Below are positions 49,150-58,270 of a DNA stretch of 64,000 nt, piece after piece; position 1 is the first letter of the stretch, and every line of letters starts with the position of its first letter. Position numbers and translations under genes: made by a program. The notes under the pieces are model-generated. The model saw nothing but the letters and a program-made list of their open reading frames with translations, had not been told where the DNA came from and did not search any database. The stretch is from Candidatus Woesearchaeota archaeon (lineage in GTDB: Archaea > Nanobdellota > Nanobdellia > Woesearchaeales > GCA-023898365): NCBI GenBank assembly GCA_023898365.1, contig CP060219.1:62001-126000 (forward strand). The letters run 5' to 3'.

Positions 49150-49758
49150 TTATGCAGGAATACCAAGCAATTGATACGTTAACTTGTCAATAAGACGTAT
49201 TGCTTCTTCAGCTGACGCGTATTCAATAATCACGCAATTTCCAGAGATAGTTCCTTGCGTTGTGTTACTTGACGTGAAAAGAACTACCCACTGTTCAGGA
49301 TTTGCATCAATGCAAGTGAGTACGGGAACAGTGCTATTTGCAAAAGGTTCCGAGAATGCCGAATGCACATTGAGTCCGAAGAGTGCGTCTTTATTGCCAA
49401 GAATACGTGCAAGATCGACACCTGCAACAATGATTCCTCCCTTTTCTGTTGGAGAAAACGAAAGTGCAACGCTCGTGTTTCTTGCAAGAGCGATAAATGA
49501 AGGAGCGATTTGCTGATCAAGAAATAAATCACTAACATTGTCAGGATGATAATGAAAAGGAACCAGAAATGAATTATCCCCAAAATCTGTTGCTAAATAG
49601 TAAAAGCCATCAGTTCCTAAGACAATATCGTATTGTGAGAACGGATGCGCCTCAGTATATGATGCAACAAAAGTAAGAACGCTACATAAACTTAAAGCAA
49701 GAATTAGTAAGGCAAAGAAGATCATAATCAAACCAAATCTCATTAACGTTTTTTTCAT
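49150..49758 (-). CDS. exported hypothetical protein, paralogue of 49769-50356
   Basis: 202 residues: an N-terminal hydrophobic helix (MRFGLIMIFFALLILALSLCSVL) then a roughly 170-residue outer domain of mixed alpha/beta with paired cysteines (LTCIDAN, GNCVIIEYA). The end RLIDKLTYQLLGIPA matches the end RDRLLYDVLGLVDFPA of the upstream neighbour. No family known. It is ten bases downstream of that neighbour on the same strand and convergent with fibrillarin by one base. Confidence 0.6.
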   Translation of the reverse strand: MKKTLMRFGLIMIFFALLILALSLCSVLTFVASYTEAHPFSQYDIVLGTDGFYYLATDFGDNSFLVPFHYHPDNVSDLFLDQQIAPSFIALARNTSVALSFSPTEKGGIIVAGVDLARILGNKDALFGLNVHSAFSEPFANSTVPVLTCIDANPEQWVVLFTSSNTTQGTISGNCVIIEYASAEEAIRLIDKLTYQLLGIPA

Positions 49759-49768
49759 TGCACTTCAC

Positions 49769-50356
49769 TTATGCGGGAAAATCAACAAGACCGAGGACGT
49801 CATAAAGAAGTCGGTCACGTTGACGCAAGTAGGAATCAGGACTTGACGTCATTACCAAACAAGTGGGTGACTCAAGAGCAATGCTTGGCGTATCTCCCTG
49901 TTCAAGAAAGAAAAGAGGAGAGGAAGCCGACGAGTTCAAGCAAGTTAACGTGTTGTCCTGAGGGACAGTAAATGTTTGCAAACCAGCAAGGTCATACAAG
50001 TCAAAACTCAAACTAGAAAACGCTGAAGCCATTGGAGTTGCTTGATCAAAGACCACTGCGAAAACACCGTAGGTTTGAAAAAAATCTGCTACTCCTTCAG
50101 AGATATTTACGCTGTACAGATCACTTGGCAAATAATAAAAATACGCACTCTCATGCGCATCTGTAATAAGAACATTTCTTGCTTCGTCGATGGTAAACGA
50201 AAGACCAGTATCAGTGATGCCACCTGGTTGCTGAGAGTTTCCAATAACGGCAAAGCCAAACATGGAAGCTACCATCAAAAACGCCAAAAACAATCCCATG
50301 ATAACCCTGACTCGCTTTTGTCGTTTCTCCTCTTGTAAACGTTCTCGTTCAGACAT
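49769..50356 (-). CDS. exported hypothetical protein, first of a paralogous pair
   Basis: 195 residues from ATG 50356 (MSERERLQEEKRQKR), a basic cytoplasmic start, one membrane helix (VIMGLFLAFLMVASMFGFAVIG) and an outer domain with YFYYLPSDLYSVNISEGVADFF, two cysteines (TLTCLNS, SPTCLVM) and the shared C-terminal helix. Same topology, length and C-terminus as the following gene, so the pair arose by duplication. Function unknown. Confidence 0.6.
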   Translation of the reverse strand: MSERERLQEEKRQKRVRVIMGLFLAFLMVASMFGFAVIGNSQQPGGITDTGLSFTIDEARNVLITDAHESAYFYYLPSDLYSVNISEGVADFFQTYGVFAVVFDQATPMASAFSSLSFDLYDLAGLQTFTVPQDNTLTCLNSSASSPLFFLEQGDTPSIALESPTCLVMTSSPDSYLRQRDRLLYDVLGLVDFPA

Positions 50357-50455
50357 AGAACAGGAGAAGACCAAACGCATTTATTAATGTTACCATAGAG
50401 AAAAAACCGTACAGAACAAAAAAAGATAAACAACAAAGAAATTCTCTTGACAAAC

Positions 50456-50731
50456 CTACATTACTTTTTGGGCTTTTGTCAAAAAGTCTTTATTTTTCGC
50501 CTTTACTTTCTTTATTGCATCTTGCAAAGCAGCTTCAGGAGACTTTTTTGCAGTCGTTTCAAGAAAGAAAGTTGGCACGCCAACAAGTGGATGACTTATA
50601 GAGTACGTTGCAACTACAACATCAGTATCCTCTTGCAATTCACGTTTAAGAACGTTAAGAAGTGAATGTGTTGAACCTTCAAGCTCGAAAACGAGCTTAT
50701 GAGCGGATTTTTCTTTGATAATGAATTCCAT
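50456..50731 (-). CDS. rpoL: DNA-directed RNA polymerase subunit L
   Basis: 91 residues from ATG 50731. Alpha-like Rpb11 motif: HKLVFELEGSTHSLLNVLKREL (near residues 11-32), SISHPLVGVPTFFLET (near 42-57) and AALQDAIKKVKAKNKDF. It forms the assembly platform with subunit D. It stands alone, 57 bases after the nucleotidyltransferase-like gene, as in other archaea. Confidence 0.92.
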   Translation of the reverse strand: MEFIIKEKSAHKLVFELEGSTHSLLNVLKRELQEDTDVVVATYSISHPLVGVPTFFLETTAKKSPEAALQDAIKKVKAKNKDFLTKAQKVM

Positions 50732-50788
50732 GGTGTCTACAAGGATCATAAGATCCTTTAAAAAGGTTATTTTTTGGAAAAAAAGAAA

Positions 50789-52672
50789 TCAATAGTTAAG
50801 AAGAATCTCCACATGCGTGCCAAAGACCATCTTCAAACTCTCAAACGTGGCTTCTTTAATGAACACTTTTGGCAGAAGAGAAACATCTGCGAGTGCAGTT
50901 TCGAGCTCCTGCAACGAACTCTTTGTCAAATTCGTCAGTTTGCCATCCTTGCCAAGCGCAGCTTTTTTGACTTCTTCAGGCTTGCTAATGTCCTGCAAGA
51001 CAAAAGCGACATCGCCTAAGAGAATAACTTCTCCAAATGATTCACCATGTTTAACACGAATCTTTGTCTTCGTTAATTCAAAACTTCGCTTTCGCTGGAC
51101 ATAGTCAACTAAGAACTTTAAGAGCATAATGTTCTCGCGCACCACTTTAACAAGTTCAGGTTTTGAAAGTTTCCCAGATTCAAGCGCGGTCTTTGCATGA
51201 GCAATTTTTTCCGCCATCTTAAATGTGGAAACAGGAATTTTTCCCGTGTCAACAAGATGTTTCTTGAAAAGAAGCAACGGATTGCTTTTCTCAGTTGTCG
51301 CCACTTTTTCTAAGCGCAGCACATCCTTCATGTTGTGCATCATGTCATCATAAATTGCAATCATGCGCTCTTTTTCTTTCAACGTCTCGATCTTATCAAA
51401 TAATCCGCGGAGCATTTTCAAGTAACTTTCAGCTCCTTCAAGAAGTTCATCAAGTTCTTTTCCCGTAACAGATTTCTTAACCCCGTGCTCGATGTCTTTG
51501 CGAACTTGTAAAATTTTTTCAACAATTTTCACATACTTTTCTTCCATAAGTTTTTCTTTTTTGACAAAAACTTCACGAAGAACAGAAACTGTTTCTTTTG
51601 GAGTTGGAGGCGGAAGGCCGTAAAGCATAAGAGCTGCTTGGCTTGGCGTTATTGTTGCCCAGAAAAAATCTTCAACGCCGATTTCTCGAAGTTTAGCCTT
51701 GACTCGATCAACAAATTGTTCACCAGAATGCATAAACATATCAATTGCTTCAGGCGAAGGCTTGATGCGCCCCATCTTAAGCAACTGTTTCCACGGCATG
51801 AAAATACCGCGATCAAAGAAAGGAATACCGTCACGCAAGAACGTGAAAATGATAGGGTTTGCTTCTTTGACCATATCCCAGAAATCGGTTAAGATGTACA
51901 CTTGGATGTTGATTTTGTTTTCAACGCCGGTGAGTTTCCCTGCTTGGAACCCTTGCGTAATAATAATCTCACGAAGCTTGTCACGAAGTTCTGCTCGCGT
52001 CATTTTCTTGACATCAGTGTCATCAATAACAACAAAGACATCAATATCAGATTCCGGCGTTGCCTTTCCTTGCACCAACGAACCTGCAAGCACATAACTA
52101 ACAATGTAACGCTCAAATTTTTCAAGAACCATCGTCTTGTGCACTTCAGCAATGCGAATTGCGGCAACCATGCCCGTGTCATAGACAGGGACGGATGACG
52201 CAAACATTTTGAGCACATCAAGCTTTTGGTCGTAACAATCCTGCCAAATAGATGAAAGCAAACGCACATCAACTTTGATGTTTTTATCAACCTCAGCAGA
52301 AATCTTTTGAACAATAGCAATGATTTTTTGCTCGAGTTCTTCACGTGACATGCGTTTAACGTCCATGTCATCAACTAAGAGCAACGCATGAATGATGGAT
52401 CGATCCTTCTCATCTGAAGGAAGCAAAGCAAGACCCATAATGTACTTATCAAAATGAGAAACGAGCTTGTCCTTGAGCTTGAGAAGTTTATCTTTTATTT
52501 CGTTGAGTTTTTTGAGCGCTTCATCATTTAATTGAGGTTGACCAGGAGCAGTGATGCTTGCAAGGCCTGTTGTTGCTGGCGCTGGAGTAACAGAAGCAGG
52601 AGTTGCTTTTTTTGAAGGTTTTTTATCTTGAGAACGAGTCGTTTTTTTCTTTTGAGAATTCTTAGCTGGCAT
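50789..52672 (-). CDS. large protein with tandem nucleotidyltransferase-like domains
   Basis: 627 residues. After a basic, Ala/Pro-rich linker (1-45) come two related domains. The first (about 66-185) has ALLLVDDMDVKRMSREELEQK but no GS motif. The second (about 188-300) has the canonical polymerase-beta type site AGSLVQGKATPESDIDVFVV (GS at 197-198, DxD at 209-211) and the same following element VIDDTDVKKMTRAELRDK. A helical part (about 310-480) and a C-terminal mixed domain follow. It could be an active nucleotidyltransferase with a degenerate regulatory copy; RNA or protein as substrate is unknown. It follows rpoL's strand order and lies downstream of gyrB. Confidence 0.75.
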   Translation of the reverse strand: MPAKNSQKKKTTRSQDKKPSKKATPASVTPAPATTGLASITAPGQPQLNDEALKKLNEIKDKLLKLKDKLVSHFDKYIMGLALLPSDEKDRSIIHALLLVDDMDVKRMSREELEQKIIAIVQKISAEVDKNIKVDVRLLSSIWQDCYDQKLDVLKMFASSVPVYDTGMVAAIRIAEVHKTMVLEKFERYIVSYVLAGSLVQGKATPESDIDVFVVIDDTDVKKMTRAELRDKLREIIITQGFQAGKLTGVENKINIQVYILTDFWDMVKEANPIIFTFLRDGIPFFDRGIFMPWKQLLKMGRIKPSPEAIDMFMHSGEQFVDRVKAKLREIGVEDFFWATITPSQAALMLYGLPPPTPKETVSVLREVFVKKEKLMEEKYVKIVEKILQVRKDIEHGVKKSVTGKELDELLEGAESYLKMLRGLFDKIETLKEKERMIAIYDDMMHNMKDVLRLEKVATTEKSNPLLLFKKHLVDTGKIPVSTFKMAEKIAHAKTALESGKLSKPELVKVVRENIMLLKFLVDYVQRKRSFELTKTKIRVKHGESFGEVILLGDVAFVLQDISKPEEVKKAALGKDGKLTNLTKSSLQELETALADVSLLPKVFIKEATFESLKMVFGTHVEILLNY

Positions 52673-52764
52673 ACGTTACAACACCTCAATATGTATGTTT
52701 GAACAAAGAAACGTGCGGCTAGGATGTTTATAAAAGTTGTGATTAAAAAGAAAGAAAAATTTCA

Positions 52765-54702
52765 TCAAATATCTAAATTGACAACGTGTTTTGCGTGCTC
52801 GCTGATAAATAATCGACGAGGCTCGACTTCATCTCCCATAAGCAAAGAAAAGGTACGATCTGCTTCGATAGCATCTCCAATGCTAATTTGTTTTAAGTAA
52901 CGCTGATCAGGATCCATCGTGGTTTCCCATAATTCTTCAGCGTTCATCTCGCCAAGACCTTTGTATCGTTGAATAGTAATTTTTGCTCCAGGTTGTTCAG
53001 TGCGAACCTTTGCAAGATATGCTTCTTTATCTGCTTCATCTTGACAATAATATTTTGTTTTACCAACCTTCACTAAATACAAAGGAGCCATTGCGACATA
53101 AATATGACCATGTTCGATGAGCTCTTTGGTAAAGCGATAAAAGAATGTAAGAAGTAACGTGGTGATGTGCGAACCATCAACATCTGAGTCCGTCATGATA
53201 ATAACTTTGTTGTAGCGAAGTTTTTCAAGCGTGAATTCTTCACCAATACCGGTGCCAAGAACTGTTACAATGTTTGCAATTTGTTCTGAAGTGACTACTT
53301 TGTTAATGCGAGCTTTTTCCACATTCAATATTTTTCCTCGCAAAGGAAGAATGGCTTGAATCTCTTTATCTCGACCCATCTTTGCCGTGCCACCTGCGCT
53401 ATCTCCTTCAACAATAAAAATTTCTGAGCGCTCTTTGTCTTTTGTCGAACAATCAGCAAGTTTTCCAGGCAAGGAAAGCGAATCAAACACTGTCTTTCTT
53501 CGAGCAAGTTCTTTTGCTTTCATTGCCGCTTGGCGTGCACGTGCCGCTCGCGAAGCTTTTTCAATAATTTGACGCGCAACAGAAGGATTTTCTTCAAAGA
53601 AAAGGGTAAGTCCTGCATTGACTAAACTGTCAACAATACCTTTCACTTCAGGGTTTCCTAGTTTAGTCTTCGTTTGACCTTCAAATTGAGGATTAGGAAT
53701 TTTTACGGAAATAACTGCAGAAAGCCCTTCATGAACATCTTCGCTTGAAAAGTGTAAATCTTTGTATTGACCATTCTTTTGACTTGCCTTGATCGTTTCC
53801 AAATAACTATTGATAACACGAGTTAATGCCGTTTTGAATCCTGAGAGATGCATACCACCATCAATTGTGTTGATGTTGTTGACAAAACTAAAAACGTGAG
53901 AGGTGTACGACTCAGTGTATTGTAAGGACAGTTCAAATTCGAGCGCGTCCTTTTGTCGCTTCAAAAAGATAGGGTCATGCAACGGAGACTTCCCTTTATT
54001 GATGTACGCTACAAATTCCAGAAGGCCTCCTTCAAAGAAAAACTCTTCTTTTTTTCCGCCTTCTCGTTTATCTTCAAATAAGATTCTCACACCACTGTTC
54101 AAAAAGGCAAGTTCTCGCAAACGATTTGAAAGCGTTGCGTACGAAAAAATAGCTCCTTTCTCAAAAATTTCATCATCAGGCCAGAACCGAACAGTGGTTC
54201 CTGTCTTTTCAGAATCTCCAATAATTTTTACTGGTTCCTGAGGTGCGCCGCGAAAATAGGATTGTGAAAATATTTTCCCATCACGTTCAACAGTGACGAT
54301 AAGTTTCTTTGAAAGAGCATTTACAACGCTAACACCTACTCCGTGCAAACCACCAGATACCTTATATGCATCATTATCGAATTTTCCACCAGCATGTAGT
54401 TCTGTTAACACGACCTGCAAAGAAGAAACTCCTAAGGAAGGATGGATGGCGGTTGGAATGCCCCGACCGTTATCAGCAACTTCAACGGAACCATCTTCAT
54501 GCACCGTCACAAAAATATCAGTACAAACACCAGCCATAGCCTCATCTATTGAATTATCGACAACCTCATAGACTAAATGATGGAGCCCATTTACTCCCGT
54601 AGAACCAATATACATGCCAGGACGTTTTCTTACTGCTTCAAGTCCTTTGAGAACGCTTATGTGCTCAGCACCATACCCTGCTTTTGCTTGTTTTTCTTCC
54701 AT
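52765..54702 (-). CDS. gyrB: DNA gyrase subunit B
   Basis: 645 residues from ATG 54702. GHKL ATPase: EVVDNSIDEAMAG (near residue 40), DNGRGIP (near 74), GGLHGVG (near 115). Transducer with KTKLGNPEVKG. TOPRIM: VEGDSAGGTAKMGRD (near 426), SDVDGSHITTLLLTFFYR (near 505) and KGLGEMNAEELWETTMDP near the end. Bacterial-type enzyme, present in several archaeal groups by ancient transfer, that introduces negative supercoils together with GyrA. gyrA is not in this window. Sequence is intact. Confidence 0.96.
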   Translation of the reverse strand: MEEKQAKAGYGAEHISVLKGLEAVRKRPGMYIGSTGVNGLHHLVYEVVDNSIDEAMAGVCTDIFVTVHEDGSVEVADNGRGIPTAIHPSLGVSSLQVVLTELHAGGKFDNDAYKVSGGLHGVGVSVVNALSKKLIVTVERDGKIFSQSYFRGAPQEPVKIIGDSEKTGTTVRFWPDDEIFEKGAIFSYATLSNRLRELAFLNSGVRILFEDKREGGKKEEFFFEGGLLEFVAYINKGKSPLHDPIFLKRQKDALEFELSLQYTESYTSHVFSFVNNINTIDGGMHLSGFKTALTRVINSYLETIKASQKNGQYKDLHFSSEDVHEGLSAVISVKIPNPQFEGQTKTKLGNPEVKGIVDSLVNAGLTLFFEENPSVARQIIEKASRAARARQAAMKAKELARRKTVFDSLSLPGKLADCSTKDKERSEIFIVEGDSAGGTAKMGRDKEIQAILPLRGKILNVEKARINKVVTSEQIANIVTVLGTGIGEEFTLEKLRYNKVIIMTDSDVDGSHITTLLLTFFYRFTKELIEHGHIYVAMAPLYLVKVGKTKYYCQDEADKEAYLAKVRTEQPGAKITIQRYKGLGEMNAEELWETTMDPDQRYLKQISIGDAIEADRTFSLLMGDEVEPRRLFISEHAKHVVNLDI

Positions 54703-54955
54703 CGTCCCCTGCAAAAAACCTATAAGAAAGAGTCATACGAAGAGCGCTTCATCGAAAGAAACATGCTCTTGTAACACCACTTATTCTCCATACACAACAG
54801 AACCATTTCACCCTATAAAAAGGTTACGATTTAGAAGAAGTGCTTTAAGGGCAATAAGCTTGCAAACAAGCCTTTCGAGCGCCAGAAAAGAAAAAAAGAA
54901 ACAATCCAATACTTTTTTAAGGAGCAAGGGATTGACGGCAAGAAGAGGGAAACGA

Positions 54956-55465
54956 ATGACTCAAGAAGAACTAGAACAAGCATTACATGACGTTACCACC
55001 TCTAACGTGTTTGCATCTTTTCAAACAGAAGTTCCTGATAACATGCTCGCACATTTCTTTGGTATTGTAACTGTAACAAACAAAGAAGATTCTGAGCTGC
55101 TCTGGGAAATAGGTTTTTATTCTCCTGAGCACAATCAAATCACAGTGTTTTCAACGCAGCCAGTAAAAAAATCCATAACAGACAAACCATTTGGAGAACA
55201 ACCAGATGTGAGAACACTCAAACTTGAGGAAGTGAACATTCCTTTTGAAAAAGCAGTCAAGCACATGAATGAGTATTGTGCAAAAGAATTCGTTTCAAAA
55301 AAAATGTTCATTTTGCAAAACGAGAAAGGAACGGTTGTGTGGAACATGACATACATTACAGAAAACTTTCTGCTTATCAATTGTAAGATGAATGCGACAA
55401 CCGGAGAGGAAATCAGCAAAGAACGATCTTCAATTCTTGGCGATCTTGGACATCGCGTTCAGTGA
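54956..55465 (+). CDS. hypothetical soluble protein, PepSY-like in places
   Basis: 169 residues from ATG 54956, preceded by GAGGGA; a much longer open frame upstream is antisense to gyrB and was discarded. ELLWEIGFYSPEHNQITVFST and LLINCKMNATTGEEISKE resemble strands of PepSY-type domains, but this is weak. No signal peptide. A TATA-like CTTTTTTAAGG at about 54911-54921 lies 35-45 bases upstream. It converges with the antiporter gene, overlapping it by seven bases. Confidence 0.6.
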   Translation: MTQEELEQALHDVTTSNVFASFQTEVPDNMLAHFFGIVTVTNKEDSELLWEIGFYSPEHNQITVFSTQPVKKSITDKPFGEQPDVRTLKLEEVNIPFEKAVKHMNEYCAKEFVSKKMFILQNEKGTVVWNMTYITENFLLINCKMNATTGEEISKERSSILGDLGHRVQ

Positions 55466-57189
55466 TGCGTGTTGCGATGATTTTCTGGGTGTGTGTGACC
55501 CACTTGTTTTCTTGATTGTAAATGTTCAAGATGAGAAATTTTTTCTTGTAAAAATTTTGAAACATCAAAACCGTATTGTTCAATCATTGTTGCCGCATGA
55601 TGCCCGCCAAGGAAGTGCGGCATAATAACATAAGAAATTCCTTCTGCGTACAACTGCGTTGCCTCATCAATTTGATGCGAAACAGCAATGGTAATAATGT
55701 CTTTGTTCACTTCTTTTACAACCTGATGAATAAGAAGATTTACTTCGAGTTCAGGAATAGTTGAAATGACCATCTTTACTTTCGTATAATCAATATCTTT
55801 GAGAAGCTCAAGATCGGACGCATCACCATATTTACAATCGTACCCTTCACGAGAAAGTTTAATGATAGTATCGGGATTGTAATCAATGATGAGAAATTTT
55901 TTCTTAATGCGATGAAATGATTCGAGAAGATCAAAACCAATACGATTGTAACCGAAAAGGATAATATCATATTCTTCTCCTTTTGCATAGTGATGATCAT
56001 CCACTTTCTTTCCTCGCCGTTCAAATCGTGCAAGCAACGGCATAAAAAAATGATAGAGTTTTCCCGCATGGGAAATAAAATAACTTGAAACGCCAAAACT
56101 GATGAGAGCGACAATGGTTAAGAGCGCAAGCAAATCTTGCGTCAGATGACCGTTCTTAACACCGATTGCAGCAACAATAAGGGAGAACTCACTAATTTGA
56201 GAAAGTGAAAGAGCAGTTAAAAAACTATTTCGTTTCGTATATGACTGCACGTTCATAAGCAAGAAGATAATAATAAAATGACCAAAAATTGCGATGAACG
56301 AAAAGACCACAATAGAAACCCATTCTGAAATGAACATGCCAACACGCACTTGTAAACCAAGCCAGACAAAAAAGAGGATTAAGAAGAAATCTCGCAGCGG
56401 TTTCATCTTGGAACTGATTTCGTAGCGAAAGTGAGAAACAGATAAGGTGACTCCTGCAATGAGAGCGCCAATTTCTATTGACAATTCAAACATAGCAAAA
56501 AGTGAAGAGACAACAAAACACCACATGAGTGAGAAGAGCAAAAGAAATTCTTGGTTTTTTGCAACATGCCGAATAACACGAGGCAAGAAATAATGTGCTA
56601 TTAAAAACAAAATTGCGATAAGAAAGAACCCTCGCAAAAGTAAGGTGGCGATAAACGAAAGCACGTTTGTTTGGGCACTATAGCCTGATAAGAAAATAAG
56701 TAAAAACACTGCAACAATATCTTGAACAATCAAAACGCCCGTTGCAATTCTCCCAGAAAGCGTTTGAAGTTCGCCCCTATCTGCAAGAAGCTTAAGAATT
56801 ATTATGGTGCTGCTAAATGAAAGCGCAATAGCAATGTAAAAACTTGCAAGCAAGGAATAGCCAAGAACAAACGAAGCAAAAAAACTCACAGCAACAGTGA
56901 GAACTATTTGCAAACTCGCAAGCAGGACGGAAGGAATGCCGCTTTCGCGAACAACCTTCGGATTCAAATTCAATCCTACCATGAAGAGTAGCAACGCAAC
57001 ACCGAAACTTGAGAGCGCGCCAAGCGCATCTCCAGAACTGACAATGTTAAGAACAGAAGGTGAAATAAGGATACCTGTTAGCAAATAGGCAAGAATGATA
57101 GGTTGTTTGAGCCAACGCATAATAAAGCCAAAAATTGCAGTTATCAAGAGCACGATGCTCAATTCCAGGAATATACCTTCAACAACCAC
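55459..57189 (-). CDS. Kef-type cation:proton antiporter with TrkA-N domain
   Basis: 576 residues starting at GTG 57189 (AGGTGTG upstream). Residues 1 to about 385 form 12-13 membrane helices of the CPA2 Na+/H+ exchanger family (MRWLKQPIILAYLLTGILISP, then SFSSTIIILKLLADRGELQTLSGRIATGVLIVQD). Residues about 415-530 are a Rossmann RCK/TrkA-N domain starting YDIILFGYNRIGFDLL, with GYNRIG in place of the usual GxGxxG, and ILIIDYNPD-like FLIIDYNPDTI. The C-terminal tail is histidine-rich (THPENHRNTHH). Probable K+ or Na+ efflux system gated by a nucleotide. Confidence 0.9.
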   Translation of the reverse strand: MVVEGIFLELSIVLLITAIFGFIMRWLKQPIILAYLLTGILISPSVLNIVSSGDALGALSSFGVALLLFMVGLNLNPKVVRESGIPSVLLASLQIVLTVAVSFFASFVLGYSLLASFYIAIALSFSSTIIILKLLADRGELQTLSGRIATGVLIVQDIVAVFLLIFLSGYSAQTNVLSFIATLLLRGFFLIAILFLIAHYFLPRVIRHVAKNQEFLLLFSLMWCFVVSSLFAMFELSIEIGALIAGVTLSVSHFRYEISSKMKPLRDFFLILFFVWLGLQVRVGMFISEWVSIVVFSFIAIFGHFIIIFLLMNVQSYTKRNSFLTALSLSQISEFSLIVAAIGVKNGHLTQDLLALLTIVALISFGVSSYFISHAGKLYHFFMPLLARFERRGKKVDDHHYAKGEEYDIILFGYNRIGFDLLESFHRIKKKFLIIDYNPDTIIKLSREGYDCKYGDASDLELLKDIDYTKVKMVISTIPELEVNLLIHQVVKEVNKDIITIAVSHQIDEATQLYAEGISYVIMPHFLGGHHAATMIEQYGFDVSKFLQEKISHLEHLQSRKQVGHTHPENHRNTHH

Positions 57190-57420
57190 AACACACCTCT
57201 TTTGTAAAACAGGACACCTGATTTATTAATTTTTTGCCCTGACTCGCACAGAGTGAAACGAACAAGAAAACGGACAAGATGAGTGGTTCAGACTGTGTGA
57301 AGACAATTCAAAATGTTTTAAACGCGATGGAACATAGGTGTTTTCATCGATAGCTTTTCAAGTCAATCATCTTTAAAAAAGAAAAAATCTCAGAACAACA
57401 TATACGTGAGGTGTGTAGTA

Positions 57421-57501
57421 ATGGCAAAGGAAATAAGTTACAAGGCGAAGGCCGCATCAAGGCCCCTATCAAGTTTTTTTACCGAAGAAAACGATTTGTG
57501 A
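57421..57501 (+). CDS. possible 26-residue small protein
   Basis: ATG 57421 follows GAGGTGTGTAGTA, a strong ribosome binding site, and reads 26 codons (MAKEISYKAKAASRPLSSFF, then TEENDL) to TGA. A TATA-like CTTTAAAAAAG lies about 45-55 bases upstream. The product is basic then acidic, soluble, and unlike any family I know. It lies in the 353-base gap 57190-57542, which otherwise holds the antiporter promoter (minus strand, AATTAATAAATC near 57223-57234) and an A+T-rich stretch. Confidence 0.4.
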   Translation: MAKEISYKAKAASRPLSSFFTEENDL

Positions 57502-57542
57502 GCAAAACATTTATATAGAATTACTTGGCAGCTTTTCTCTAT

Positions 57543-58232
57543 ATGGGCATGCCGAAACATGTTGGCATTATCGCCGACGGCAATAGACGATTTGCAAGAA
57601 AGCAAGTGCTCGCCCCTTGGAAAGGTCATCGATTCGGAATTGATACGGTGTTCTCCATAGTCGAGTGGGCAGCAGAAAAAGACATTACTGAGTTGACATT
57701 CTACACGCTTTCCAAGCAAAATCTTAACAGAGAAAAAGAAGAACTAGAACAATTATTCTTACTCATAAAAGAACATTTACCTCGCGCAGTTGAAAAAGCA
57801 AAGGAAAAAAATGTTCGCATCAAATTTATTGGCGACAGAAAACTCCTTCCTGAAGATGTGCAAGAAGTAATGAACACATCAGAACAAGAAACGAGTAATG
57901 GAGAACAAGGCGTTGTTAATTTTGCCATGGCATATGGTGGTCGAGAAGAAATTCTCTCCGCCTGCAAAGCACTTGCGAATCAAGTAGCGCAAGGAACGCT
58001 TACACCAGAAGAAATTACTGAAGAACAGATCACAAACAATCTGTATCTTGCTTCAGAACCAGAACTCATAATCCGGACAGGAGGAGAAAAGCGCACATCA
58101 AACTTCCTTCCCTGGCAAAGCACGTACGCAGAATGGGCATTTCTTGAGACGCTTTTTCCTGCATTAACAAAAGAAGAATTCTTTGCGACCCTCGATGAGT
58201 TTTCAAAACGAGATCGACGTTTTGGCAAGTAA
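57543..58232 (+). CDS. uppS: cis-prenyltransferase (undecaprenyl/polyprenyl diphosphate synthase)
   Basis: 229 residues from ATG 57543 (a longer frame to 57525 is open). Family motifs: HVGIIADGNRRFAR (catalytic Asp and Arg), TFYTLSKQNLNR, VNFAMAYGGREEI, and near the end ELIIRTGGEKRTSNFLPWQSTYAEW. It condenses isopentenyl diphosphate units into long cis-polyprenols that carry sugars for glycosylation. The TATA-like TTTATATAG about 30 bases upstream suggests a leaderless start. Archaeal members usually make C55-C60 lipids. Confidence 0.95.
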   Translation: MGMPKHVGIIADGNRRFARKQVLAPWKGHRFGIDTVFSIVEWAAEKDITELTFYTLSKQNLNREKEELEQLFLLIKEHLPRAVEKAKEKNVRIKFIGDRKLLPEDVQEVMNTSEQETSNGEQGVVNFAMAYGGREEILSACKALANQVAQGTLTPEEITEEQITNNLYLASEPELIIRTGGEKRTSNFLPWQSTYAEWAFLETLFPALTKEEFFATLDEFSKRDRRFGK

Positions 58233-58270
58233 CACTCACGTCGCACCATACATCTAAACAACCTGCCCTT

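Noticed and set aside
54614..54955. Open frame extending the 169-residue gene leftwards to 54614
   Set aside because: It is antisense to the conserved start of gyrB, has no ribosome binding site at its start, and the real start at 54956 has GAGGGA and a TATA element.
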